Position numbers and translations under genes: made by a program. Positions 1 to 7,272 of a stretch of 64,000 nucleotides of DNA are shown here, one piece after another. Position 1 is the stretch's first letter. The number at the start of each line of letters is the position of its first letter. Source of the DNA: Dethiobacter alkaliphilus (GTDB taxonomy: Bacteria; Bacillota; Dethiobacteria; DTU022; UBA8154); NCBI GenBank assembly GCA_016841605.1, contig JAENYV010000006.1, forward strand, positions 1 to 64,000, written 5' to 3'. The notes under the pieces are model-generated. The model was given only the letters and a program-made list of their open reading frames with translations, searched no databases and was not told where the DNA came from.

Positions 1-37
1 GCCCCCGGAAGAGTAGGTCCCTGCCGGATTTAATTTA

Positions 38-78
38 AAAGGAGAGTATTTTGCCGTAACGACAAAATACTCTCCTTT
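38..78 (+). terminator. Perfect long hairpin, likely terminator of an upstream gene
   Basis: A 16-bp perfect inverted repeat (38-53 with 63-78, 9-nt loop) is followed by T-rich DNA (TTTACTTTATTTACC) rather than a clean U-run. It probably ends a transcription unit lying before the window, or works in both directions. Confidence 0.5.
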
Positions 79-171
79 ACTTTATTTACCCTTTACTTTA
101 TTTACTTTATTCTGTTTTAACTGTTCAAAGATATTCGCAAAATAAAGCCTAAAATTCATCAACTTCTTATT

Positions 172-211
172 GAAGTCCTGTATCACTGAAGTAGCTACAG
201 GACTTCTTTTT
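172..211 (+). terminator. Rho-independent terminator
   Basis: An 11-bp perfect stem (172-182 with 196-206) is followed directly by five T residues (207-211). It lies after the first hairpin and upstream of the sigma-54 promoter, so it insulates the catabolic gene at 501. The rest of 212-500 is very AT-rich and holds only that promoter and a ribosome site. Confidence 0.65.
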
Positions 212-341
212 ATGTACACCTAGGGCAAAAATAGCTGTTGTTGTTCTATTTAAGAATATATTATCTGAAAAAAAAACATATTTAATAAATAAATATAACT
301 AAAAAAAAATATAAAGCTCGAAAATATGATAAAAAACTGAA

Positions 342-357
342 TGGCATAATAATTGCA
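342..357 (+). promoter_or_regulatory. Sigma-54 (-24/-12) promoter of the fusion beta-oxidation gene
   Basis: TGGCAT-N5-TTGCA with GG (343-344) and GC (355-356) separated by exactly 10 nt matches the RpoN consensus. It lies 144 bp before the start codon at 501. A sigma-54 activator gene is in the same window (11826-13211) and a second such promoter precedes the acyl-CoA dehydrogenase gene. Activator binding sites were not identified. Confidence 0.8.
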
Positions 358-500
358 AATAATGTTAGGATGATGACATTTTCCTTCTTTTTATAGATAG
401 TTTTATGCATAACTTTTAAACAAAAGGAGGGTTGTATTAAAAATATTTTAAACGAATAAAATGTTTGCATTGATCAATAAAAACGAATGGAGGTTTATTT

Positions 501-2531
501 ATGAATTCTCAACAACTTTATCCAAAACATAAAAATCCACTTTTAGTGAAAAGCGAGAAGAACTTGCCGCGGGAAGTTGCAATCATTGGAGCTGGAACAA
601 TAGGTCCCGACATTGGCTATTACCTAAAAACTTCTTTGCCGGATAGCCGCCTTATATTGGTAGATGTCGTAGAATCACAGTTGAAAAAGGCTGAGGAAAG
701 GATTAATGGTTACATTCAAAAATCACTTGACAAAAAGAAGATGAAACCTGAAGTAGCAAAATCCCTGACCGACAACATTCTTTATACTACAGATTATTCA
801 AATCTAAAAAATGCGGATCTGGTAATTGAGGCAGCAACGGAAGATCTAAATATAAAGAGAAAAATTGTCGCCATGATAGAAGACTCGGTACGGGAAGATA
901 CCATAATTACATCCAATACGAGTTCAATTCCGGCAGAAAGAATATTTACAGAGGCTAGGATACCTTCTAGAACTACCATTACGCACTTTTTCGGCCCTGC
1001 CTGGCGCAATCCGGCAGTAGAGGTCATCACTTGGGCCGGAGTAGAACAGAGTATTGTTGACTACCTGAGATGGATGTTTTGCATGACCGGCAAGGTTCCC
1101 ATCGTTTCTGCAGACAAGCTTTGCTTTATCTTGAATCGGATCTTTGAAAACTGGGTCAATGATGCCGTTCTTCTCCTTAATGAGGAAGTTACTTCTCGCA
1201 AGGTTGACCAGGTTGCCCGTGAGTTTGTTGCTGCCGGACCTTACTTTGTCTTAAATATGACCAGGGGCAACCTAATTGTCGTAAAGACAAACACTCAAAA
1301 AATGAATGAAGAGGGCGAGCACTACAAGCCGGCAAATCTTCTTCGTTCAGTTGACACCTGGTTTACACTGAAACCGGGAGAAAAAGAGGAAGTTGAGCCG
1401 GAAACAGCCGAGTTGATACGTAACCATCTCCTGGGTGTTCTTTTCTCCCAGTCCTTTGATATTATTAATAAAGGCATTGGAACTCTGGATGATCTTAACC
1501 TGGGCTGTATAATCGGCCTTGGTTTTCGCAAAGGTCCCTTTGATATAATGAGAGACTCAGGAGAAGAAAAAGTAAAAACCATTATTACCGGATTCCAGAA
1601 AAAGCGTCCCGGAATGCCTGGTATTGAAGGAGAATACAGCAGTTACCAGAACTTTAAACGGAATATTCTTGTCGATGAAATGGACGGTGTAAAGATCATT
1701 ACCATCAGGCGCCCTCAAGTCATGAATGCTATAAGCGATGAAGTTAATATGGAAATCCTTGATGTCTTAAAGGAAAATGAGTCTGATCCTTCCGTCAAGG
1801 GTTTTGTTATTACCGGCTATGGAGATAAGGCCTTCTGCGCCGGTGCGGAAATCGGAAAATTTCCACAACTGTTGGGAAATTTCGAGGGCTCAGTGCAGTA
1901 CTCCCGTGATTGCTCATTACTTCTCCGCTACCTCGACTCTTGCTCCAAGCCTGTAGTTGCTGCTGTTAATGGAATGGCTCTTGGAGGCGGTTTCGAATTG
2001 GCCATACGCTGCCATAAGCTTGTGGCGATGAAAACAGCATGGTTCCAACTTCCGGAAGTTACTCTTGGTATTGTTCCCGGTATCGGCGGGCTTGTTGTCC
2101 CCTATCGGAGATGGCCCAACGGCTCTAAGAATTTCCACGATATGTTACGCCAGGCTGCCAGGTTGACTGCAAACGATGCTTTCGATCTAGGGATTGTTTC
2201 TGCCCTGGAAGGTGATTACTACAGCCTTATTCAGAAGGCTGTTCAGGAAGTCAAAGAGATGGAAGAGAAACCAATCCCAAGGATTGCTGATAACCCGGTG
2301 GAGATAGCTTCCCTTGAACCATTGGAAAGTCCTATAGCAGGAAAACTTCCGCTCAGCAACGAAGTTGTCGACATAATAAACAGGGCTATCCAAGAAGCTG
2401 CAGCCAAATCCTCCTTTGAGGATGCGCTGGAAGTTGGTTATCTAGCTTCCGGAGAAGTTGCCTGTACAGAAAGTGCCAGGGAGGGAATCTCCGCCTTTCT
2501 ACAAAAAAGAACTCCTGATTTTAAAAAATAA
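501..2531 (+). CDS. 3-hydroxyacyl-CoA dehydrogenase / enoyl-CoA hydratase fusion
   Basis: This 676-residue protein would catalyse two successive beta-oxidation steps: hydration of an enoyl-CoA and NAD-dependent oxidation of the 3-hydroxyacyl-CoA. The N-terminal half has a Rossmann motif GAGTIG (residues 30-35), the NTSS segment and a helical C-terminal dehydrogenase domain to about residue 385. From about residue 390 a crotonase domain follows, with the oxyanion-hole segment CAGAEIG and both expected catalytic glutamates (in GGGFELA and LPEVTLGIVPG). The domain order is the reverse of E. coli FadB, where hydratase comes first; the same order is known in archaeal crotonyl-CoA hydratase/dehydrogenases. 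The usual HHxNP-type motif near the dehydrogenase catalytic His reads THFFGPAWRNP. ATG start with GGAGG 9 nt upstream. Monocistronic and probably sigma-54 controlled. The acyl chain used is unknown. Confidence 0.88.
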   Translation: MNSQQLYPKHKNPLLVKSEKNLPREVAIIGAGTIGPDIGYYLKTSLPDSRLILVDVVESQLKKAEERINGYIQKSLDKKKMKPEVAKSLTDNILYTTDYSNLKNADLVIEAATEDLNIKRKIVAMIEDSVREDTIITSNTSSIPAERIFTEARIPSRTTITHFFGPAWRNPAVEVITWAGVEQSIVDYLRWMFCMTGKVPIVSADKLCFILNRIFENWVNDAVLLLNEEVTSRKVDQVAREFVAAGPYFVLNMTRGNLIVVKTNTQKMNEEGEHYKPANLLRSVDTWFTLKPGEKEEVEPETAELIRNHLLGVLFSQSFDIINKGIGTLDDLNLGCIIGLGFRKGPFDIMRDSGEEKVKTIITGFQKKRPGMPGIEGEYSSYQNFKRNILVDEMDGVKIITIRRPQVMNAISDEVNMEILDVLKENESDPSVKGFVITGYGDKAFCAGAEIGKFPQLLGNFEGSVQYSRDCSLLLRYLDSCSKPVVAAVNGMALGGGFELAIRCHKLVAMKTAWFQLPEVTLGIVPGIGGLVVPYRRWPNGSKNFHDMLRQAARLTANDAFDLGIVSALEGDYYSLIQKAVQEVKEMEEKPIPRIADNPVEIASLEPLESPIAGKLPLSNEVVDIINRAIQEAAAKSSFEDALEVGYLASGEVACTESAREGISAFLQKRTPDFKK

Positions 2532-2615
2532 ATGCACTATAAAAGACGTAGGTTACAGTTAAAAGCAGGTTGTTAAAACTTATTGACATCCTGCTCTAGT
2601 AAAGTTAGAAGCATA

Positions 2616-2660
2616 AATGAAAATAAAAATGTCTAACAAATAGACATTTTTATTTTCATT
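2616..2660 (+). terminator. AT-rich 19-bp perfect hairpin
   Basis: Perfect inverted repeat 2616-2634 / 2642-2660 with a 7-nt loop, 85 bp after the stop of the fusion gene. The stem is almost all A/T and no clean U-run follows, so it may be a terminator or mRNA-stabilising hairpin. Confidence 0.5.
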
Positions 2661-2845
2661 AAAGATAAAACAAAAAGGATAATGACATTTCGGGATTATT
2701 GCTGTATCTAAGATTTTAGTTATAATAATCAGATAGTATCGGTATATTTTTAAATAGAATCTTGCGCAAATCGTCAAATGTCTTTGTCTGTTTTACTAAT
2801 TTTGACTTCTTGCCTCTGATTTCGAGTTGTTATTATTGTTTGTAT

Positions 2846-2861
2846 TGGCACAGTACTTGCA
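2846..2861 (+). promoter_or_regulatory. Sigma-54 (-24/-12) promoter of the acyl-CoA dehydrogenase gene
   Basis: TGGCAC-N5-TTGCA is an ideal RpoN site: GG at 2847-2848 and GC at 2859-2860 with 10 nt between. It lies 84 bp before the start codon at 2930. With the site at 342-357 it implies coordinated sigma-54 control of the two beta-oxidation genes. Confidence 0.85.
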
Positions 2862-2929
2862 TACATTTTGAGAATAACTGAACAATTTTAAAAACTAAGA
2901 AAAACTAAAAGGAGGAGGTTTTTAATCTG

Positions 2930-4084
2930 GTGCATTTTAATATTAACAGTGAGCAGGAAACGATGCAAAAAATGGCTAGAGAATTTGCGGATAAGGAGAT
3001 CGCCCCCTATGCCGGAGATTTAGACGAAAATGAAGAATTCCCTACGGAGATATTAAAGAAGCTTCACTCCGTGGGACTTCATGACCTGGCAGTGCCGGAA
3101 GAATACGGAGGACCAGGAGTTGATAGTCTTTCCTATTCACTTATTATTGAACAGATAGCCCGGGGGTGCGCCGGAGTTGCGGTAACATCCAGCGCCAATG
3201 GAAACTCTCTGGCTCTTTATTCACTGATCATCGGTGGAACGGAAGAACAGAAACAAAGATTTCTTGTACCGATTTGTGAAGAAGGAAAACTGGCTTCTTT
3301 CAGTTTGACTGAGCCAAACGCCGGTTCCGATGCCGCAGCTATCGCCACAACAGCTCGAAAGGATGGTAACCACTATATTATTAATGGTTCAAAGTGCTTT
3401 ATCACCAATGCCTCATATGCCGGGTATCATACCGTATTTGCCAATGTTGTCAACGGCAGCGGCGTAAAGAAACCTTCTGTCTTCATGTTGGAGTCAAATA
3501 TGCCGGGGATAACTGTGGGGAAAAAAGAGAAAAAAATGGGTTTGCGCTGTTCCAACACCGCCGAACTGTTTTTTGAAGATGTGAGGGTTCCGGAAGAAAA
3601 CTTAATCGGGAAGGAAGGGGACGGTCTCAGGTTGGCTATGAAGACACTGGATATGGCCAGACCAAGTGTGGGCGCTATTTCTATAGGCCTTGCCCAGGCT
3701 GCTTTTGATGCCGCTGTTGCCTATTCCAAAACACGTGAGCAATTTGGCCGTCCTATCTGTAAGAATCAGGCTATCCAGTTTATGCTGGCTGATATGGCTA
3801 CCGAAATAGAAGCTGCACGGCTTTTAGTTTATCAAGCCTCCTGGCTAAAAGACAGGTTTTATAAAGATGGTATCTCATTTACTAAACAAGCTGCCTTTGC
3901 AAAAGTATTCGCCAGCGATGTGGCTATGAAAGTAACAACTGATGCAGTGCAAATATTTGGCGGTTATGGTTATTCCAGAGAATATCCCGTGGAAAAATAT
4001 ATGAGAGACGCCAAAATAATGCAAATATTTGAAGGCAGCAACCAGATTCAAAGAATTGTCATTGCCGGTAAGATTTTAGAGTAA
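2930..4084 (+). CDS. Acyl-CoA dehydrogenase
   Basis: This 384-residue FAD flavoprotein is of normal length for the family and would oxidise an acyl-CoA to the 2-enoyl-CoA, passing electrons to an electron-transfer flavoprotein. Family signatures are visible in order: the N-terminal helical domain, SLTEPNAGSDA in the flavin/substrate region, the segment SKTREQFGRPI in the C-terminal helical domain, and a C-terminal FEGSNQIQR. The Glu of that last motif is the position of the catalytic base in short-chain members. GTG start preceded by GGAGGAGG at 2911-2918; spacing (11 nt) is slightly long. It has its own sigma-54 promoter. No etfAB genes are in the window, so the electron acceptor is not shown. 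Substrate chain or ring type cannot be read from sequence. Confidence 0.92.
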   Translation: MHFNINSEQETMQKMAREFADKEIAPYAGDLDENEEFPTEILKKLHSVGLHDLAVPEEYGGPGVDSLSYSLIIEQIARGCAGVAVTSSANGNSLALYSLIIGGTEEQKQRFLVPICEEGKLASFSLTEPNAGSDAAAIATTARKDGNHYIINGSKCFITNASYAGYHTVFANVVNGSGVKKPSVFMLESNMPGITVGKKEKKMGLRCSNTAELFFEDVRVPEENLIGKEGDGLRLAMKTLDMARPSVGAISIGLAQAAFDAAVAYSKTREQFGRPICKNQAIQFMLADMATEIEAARLLVYQASWLKDRFYKDGISFTKQAAFAKVFASDVAMKVTTDAVQIFGGYGYSREYPVEKYMRDAKIMQIFEGSNQIQRIVIAGKILE

Positions 4085-4141
4085 ATTTAAATTTGCCGCC
4101 CTAGCATACCGTTGAATACAGGGTGGATATATTTTGAAAAT

Positions 4142-4161
4142 ACTACTATAGACTATAATAG
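4142..4161 (+). repeat. 20-bp direct repeat shared with the padR promoter (copy 1)
   Basis: ACTACTATAGACTATAATAG is identical at 13618-13637, just before the padR gene. It contains the palindrome CTATAG and an outer CTAT/ATAG pair, so it could be a regulator site as well as core promoter. Confidence 0.7.
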
Positions 4162-4167
4162 ATTATA

Positions 4168-4353
4168 ATGCAAAGTGTTAGACATTATCAAACATGAAGT
4201 TGAAGAAATAAAAGTTGTAAGAGGTAGCGAAAATAGCTGACAATGTAAAAAAAGTTAAGAAAAAAAATGTTATTAAAAATGTTGTTATATTTTGCGAGGT
4301 CAAGAAAATTTTTACATCAAATTCCTTAATGAATGGTCTTTGAGTAAGAACCG
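4168..4353 (+). pseudogene. Decayed, internally deleted copy of a PadR-type regulator gene
   Basis: This stretch aligns collinearly with the intact padR-like gene at 13650-14204. The shared 20-bp promoter sequence is followed 24-25 nt later by TTATCAAACAT in both (4185-4195; 13662-13672). The 3' ends also match: GTTATTAAAAAT (4269-4280; 14115-14126) and, 84-85 nt on, a shared AAGAACCG just before the stop of the intact gene. About 370 bp of the middle is missing, and the reading frame from ATG 4168 stops after nine codons. It is therefore a relic of a second padR paralogue that once stood before the FAD/Fe-S operon. Intermediate bases are too diverged to align by eye. Confidence 0.7.
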
Positions 4354-4381
4354 TATTGAAGGAAATGAAGGAGGTGGTTTA

Positions 4382-4441
4382 ATGATGCATTGGAATTACT
4401 TAAAGAATATGAATACTTATCTCCCAAAACACCTTATTTGA
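4382..4441 (+). CDS. Possible 19-residue leader peptide
   Basis: A 19-codon ORF (MMHWNYLKNMNTYLPKHLI) starts at ATG 4382, seven bases after a near-perfect ribosome site AAGGAGGTGG, and ends with a TGA whose last base begins the AAAGGAGG of the next gene. It is too short for ordinary gene finders. Its strong ribosome site and position suggest a translated leader coupled to the FAD/Fe-S operon. It could also be a chance ORF left by decay of the padR copy. No function is assigned. Confidence 0.4.
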   Translation: MMHWNYLKNMNTYLPKHLI

Positions 4442-4454
4442 AAGGAGGAACACA

Positions 4455-5909
4455 ATGAGTATGAAGGATGCATTAGAAAAGATTGTCGGGAAGGAGAACG
4501 TAAGTGATGCAGCAGCTGATCTTCAACTGTATGCACGGGATTTGAGTCTCCTTCCGTCTGGAATGCCGGATGTCGTGGTATGGCCGGGTAGCTCCGAAGA
4601 GGTAGGGCAGGTAGTTGCGTACTGTAACGAAAATAACATTCCTGTTGTGCCCATAAGTTCCAGAACACACGTGCAAGGTTCCACCATTCCGAAACAGGGT
4701 GGCGTTGTTGTTGACCTCAAGAGGTTGAACAAAATTTTGGAGATTGACAAAGTTAACCGCCTGGCCAGATTTGAGGCGGGTGTAACGTGGGCTCAGTATA
4801 CAGCTGCGCTGAAGGAAAAGGGTATGAGGACCATTATGCCGCTTCTGCCCCGACCGGATCGTTCCGTTCTGACCGATACCCTGGAAAGGGAAGTCCCAAC
4901 GAATATAGTTTATGATTATGGTGAGCCGACCCAGTCTATGCAAGTCGTATGGTCCGACGGTTCGATATTCAGGACCGGTTCAGCCAGTGTGAACGGTTTC
5001 CCGGACTCGAAATCAAGAGGCGCAAACCCTTCCGGTCCAGGCATTGACTTCTATCGTTTTCTACAGGGTGCTCAAGGCACAATGGGTATTGTTACCTGGA
5101 TGAGCGCAAAGATTGAACATGAGACCAAAATAGACAAGATCTACTTTGCTCCAATTGAAGATCTTGCCTATGCACAGGATTTCCTTCATAGGATTCTGCC
5201 CCGGCGGATTGGCCAGGAATGTCTCCTGCTTAACAATGTAGACCTGGCCGCCATTATAGCTGATAAGGAAGATGAATTTGATTCTTTGTGCGCCAAGCTT
5301 CCGCCGTGGACACTGATCCTGACTATTAGCGGTGTTCTGAGAAGACCTGAAGAGAAGATTGCCTACGAAGAAAATTTCCTCGCAGAAGTCTTGAGAAATG
5401 AGTTCACCAGCGTGGCTCTTTCCGACAAGTTGCCCGGCTTCCCTGGTTTGGCAAGAAAGCTTATGCCCATGCTGAGGGCCCCGTGGCCGGAAGATGTAAA
5501 GTATTGGAAAAATCGCCTGAGAGGTGCATGCCAGGACATCTTCTTTATTACACGACCTGCTAAGACTCCGGAACTCGTTGCGATTATGGATTCTGTTGCA
5601 GCTAAAAATGGTTACCCCATTTCTGATATCGGAAAGTATATCCAACCTATAGAGCACAACCGTGCCTGTCAGGTTGAATTCAGCTTATTCTATAATCAGG
5701 AAGATGAACAAGAAAAGGAAATGGTTGCCAGGCTGAACCGAGAAGCCTCCGTGGCATTGATGAACGCCGGAGCCTTTTTCTCCAGGCCCTACGGCGATAT
5801 TGCACCTATTGTGTATGATCGTGCTGCTAACTATACCATGGCTTTAAAACGTGTGAAAAATGTATTCGATCCCAAGAATATTCTGAATCCCGGAAACTTA
5901 TGTTTCTAA
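4455..5909 (+). CDS. FAD-binding oxidase (GlcD/VAO-like), subunit 1 of the FAD/Fe-S/FAD operon
   Basis: A 484-residue flavoprotein of the glycolate oxidase/D-lactate dehydrogenase (FAD_binding_4) superfamily. The N-terminal PCMH-type FAD domain runs from about residue 30 (VVWPGSSEEVGQVV; VVDLKRLNKI) to about 220, and the chain ends with the family's closing motif FDPKNILNPGNL. The middle region is diverged and carries no obvious metal or covalent-flavin motif. ATG start with GGAGG six bases upstream. It is followed after 19 bp by the Fe-S protein and then a second, longer FAD oxidase, suggesting a heteromeric 2-hydroxyacid- or alcohol-oxidising complex that sends electrons through the Fe-S subunit. 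The substrate is unknown; the beta-oxidation neighbours suggest it belongs to the same catabolic pathway. Confidence 0.8.
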   Translation: MSMKDALEKIVGKENVSDAAADLQLYARDLSLLPSGMPDVVVWPGSSEEVGQVVAYCNENNIPVVPISSRTHVQGSTIPKQGGVVVDLKRLNKILEIDKVNRLARFEAGVTWAQYTAALKEKGMRTIMPLLPRPDRSVLTDTLEREVPTNIVYDYGEPTQSMQVVWSDGSIFRTGSASVNGFPDSKSRGANPSGPGIDFYRFLQGAQGTMGIVTWMSAKIEHETKIDKIYFAPIEDLAYAQDFLHRILPRRIGQECLLLNNVDLAAIIADKEDEFDSLCAKLPPWTLILTISGVLRRPEEKIAYEENFLAEVLRNEFTSVALSDKLPGFPGLARKLMPMLRAPWPEDVKYWKNRLRGACQDIFFITRPAKTPELVAIMDSVAAKNGYPISDIGKYIQPIEHNRACQVEFSLFYNQEDEQEKEMVARLNREASVALMNAGAFFSRPYGDIAPIVYDRAANYTMALKRVKNVFDPKNILNPGNLCF

Positions 5910-5928
5910 GGAGAAAGGAGGAGAAAAT

Positions 5929-7260
5929 ATGTCAGTAATTGATCAAAAATTTGGTGACCGCTTTGATACACCCAAAACACCCGTAGCTTTTGATATTACA
6001 AACCTTGATAATTTTACCTATGATATGCAGCACTGCTGTAAATGTAAAGGGTGTTACTGGGTTGAACATACTTACAACCCTGGTATGAATTTCCCCGTCA
6101 GATGCGCCAGCAACTTATGGAATGACTTTGACGCATACGGCGCCATGGGCAAGGTAAGAATAGGCCTGGCTCTTCAGGAAGGCAAATTGAAGTGGACAGA
6201 TAAACTTTTGGAAATTCTCTATACCTGCACGCTTTGCGGTGCTTGTGACGTCGGCTGCAAAAGGAACCTTGACCTTGAAATAGAGCTGACCCTTGAAGCA
6301 CTGAGGGTAAAAGCTGTCAAAGACGGTGCAGCTCCGCTGCCGGCGCATAAGAAGATTGTTGATAATATTACAGAAAAGAGCAACTATTTCGGAGCGACTG
6401 AAAGCAGAACCAAATGGGTAACAAGTGATATTAAAGTTGCTGAGAAGGCTGATGTCCTGTACTTTGCCGGATGTTCAGCATCTTATGTCAATCCGGGTAT
6501 TGCACAGGCTGCCGCTAAAATATTCAACGCAACAGGCACCCCCTTCATGCTTTTGAAAGACGAAAAATGTTGTGGCAACACTGTCTTTTCCATCGGTATG
6601 TTTGATGAGGCTAAGAAAATAGCTGAAGAAAATATTGCCGCAATAAAAGCTACAGGTGCGAAAACATTGGTAACAAGCTGTGCTGAATGTTACCGGATGT
6701 TTAAGGTAGACTATCCGAAGCTGCTCGATATTGCTACTGCAGACCTTGGATTTGAGGTTATTCACCTGATTGAGTTTGCAGATAAGGCTTTAGCAGACGG
6801 GAAACTAAAAATGACCAAACCGGTAGATGTACGTTTTACCTACCATGACGCATGTAGTGTAAGCAGGCTTTGTGATGAATGGACACCATTTAAAGGGGAG
6901 CGCGGTTGGATGGGTATGATCTTCCCCGGACTTCGGCGAAGACGTGGAAGACAGGGCTTATACGCACAATCACGCAATCTGTTGAACGCTATCCCAGGCG
7001 CTGAATTTGTTGAAATGGTTAGGTTTCGTGAGAACGCCTTCTGCTGCGGCGGCGGCAGGGGAACAAAAGCAGCATTCCCGGAATTTTCTAAGTTTGCTGC
7101 TAACCACAGGATGGAAGAAATTAAATACGTGGGCGCTGAGGTTGTTGTATCTGCTTGCCCATGGTGCAATAGTAATTTTTCTCAGGTTTCCAAAGAGGAC
7201 GGCGCTAATATAAAAGCCATGGATATTGCTGAGATTATCGCTGCCTCAGTTGAAATATAA
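5929..7260 (+). CDS. Fe-S oxidoreductase with two CCG domains (HdrB/GlcF-like)
   Basis: This 443-residue soluble protein links flavin enzymes to a further electron carrier. A ferredoxin-like N-terminus holds cysteines C36, C37, C39, C42 and C59, followed by a classical [4Fe-4S] set at C100, C103, C106 and C110. Two cysteine-rich CCG domains follow: FAGCSASY...EKCCGNTVF...SCAECY in the first, and YHDACSVS...FCCGGGRG...ACPWC in the second. Such domains bind a non-cubane cluster in heterodisulfide reductase HdrB and occur in GlcF and LldE. The gene sits between two FAD oxidases with gaps of 19 and 12 bp, so it is very likely the electron-transfer subunit of their complex. No membrane segment is seen. 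The first cysteine set is not a standard CxxCxxCxxxC and may bind a degenerate or different cluster. Confidence 0.82.
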   Translation: MSVIDQKFGDRFDTPKTPVAFDITNLDNFTYDMQHCCKCKGCYWVEHTYNPGMNFPVRCASNLWNDFDAYGAMGKVRIGLALQEGKLKWTDKLLEILYTCTLCGACDVGCKRNLDLEIELTLEALRVKAVKDGAAPLPAHKKIVDNITEKSNYFGATESRTKWVTSDIKVAEKADVLYFAGCSASYVNPGIAQAAAKIFNATGTPFMLLKDEKCCGNTVFSIGMFDEAKKIAEENIAAIKATGAKTLVTSCAECYRMFKVDYPKLLDIATADLGFEVIHLIEFADKALADGKLKMTKPVDVRFTYHDACSVSRLCDEWTPFKGERGWMGMIFPGLRRRRGRQGLYAQSRNLLNAIPGAEFVEMVRFRENAFCCGGGRGTKAAFPEFSKFAANHRMEEIKYVGAEVVVSACPWCNSNFSQVSKEDGANIKAMDIAEIIAASVEI

Positions 7261-7272
7261 GGAGGTGTAACA

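Larger units (their letters stand above)
2532..2929. other. Intergenic region with hairpin and sigma-54 promoter
   Basis: A 398-bp AT-rich gap between the fusion gene and the acyl-CoA dehydrogenase gene. It holds the terminator hairpin at 2616-2660 and the -24/-12 promoter at 2846-2861. No convincing coding sequence was seen on either strand. Confidence 0.7.

Noticed and set aside
282-470. 62-residue minus-strand ORF
   Set aside because: Very AT-rich, low-complexity product lying across the sigma-54 promoter region; no ribosome site.
4473-4943. 156-residue ORF antisense to the first FAD oxidase gene
   Set aside because: Shadow frame of a well-supported coding gene, with no family signal.
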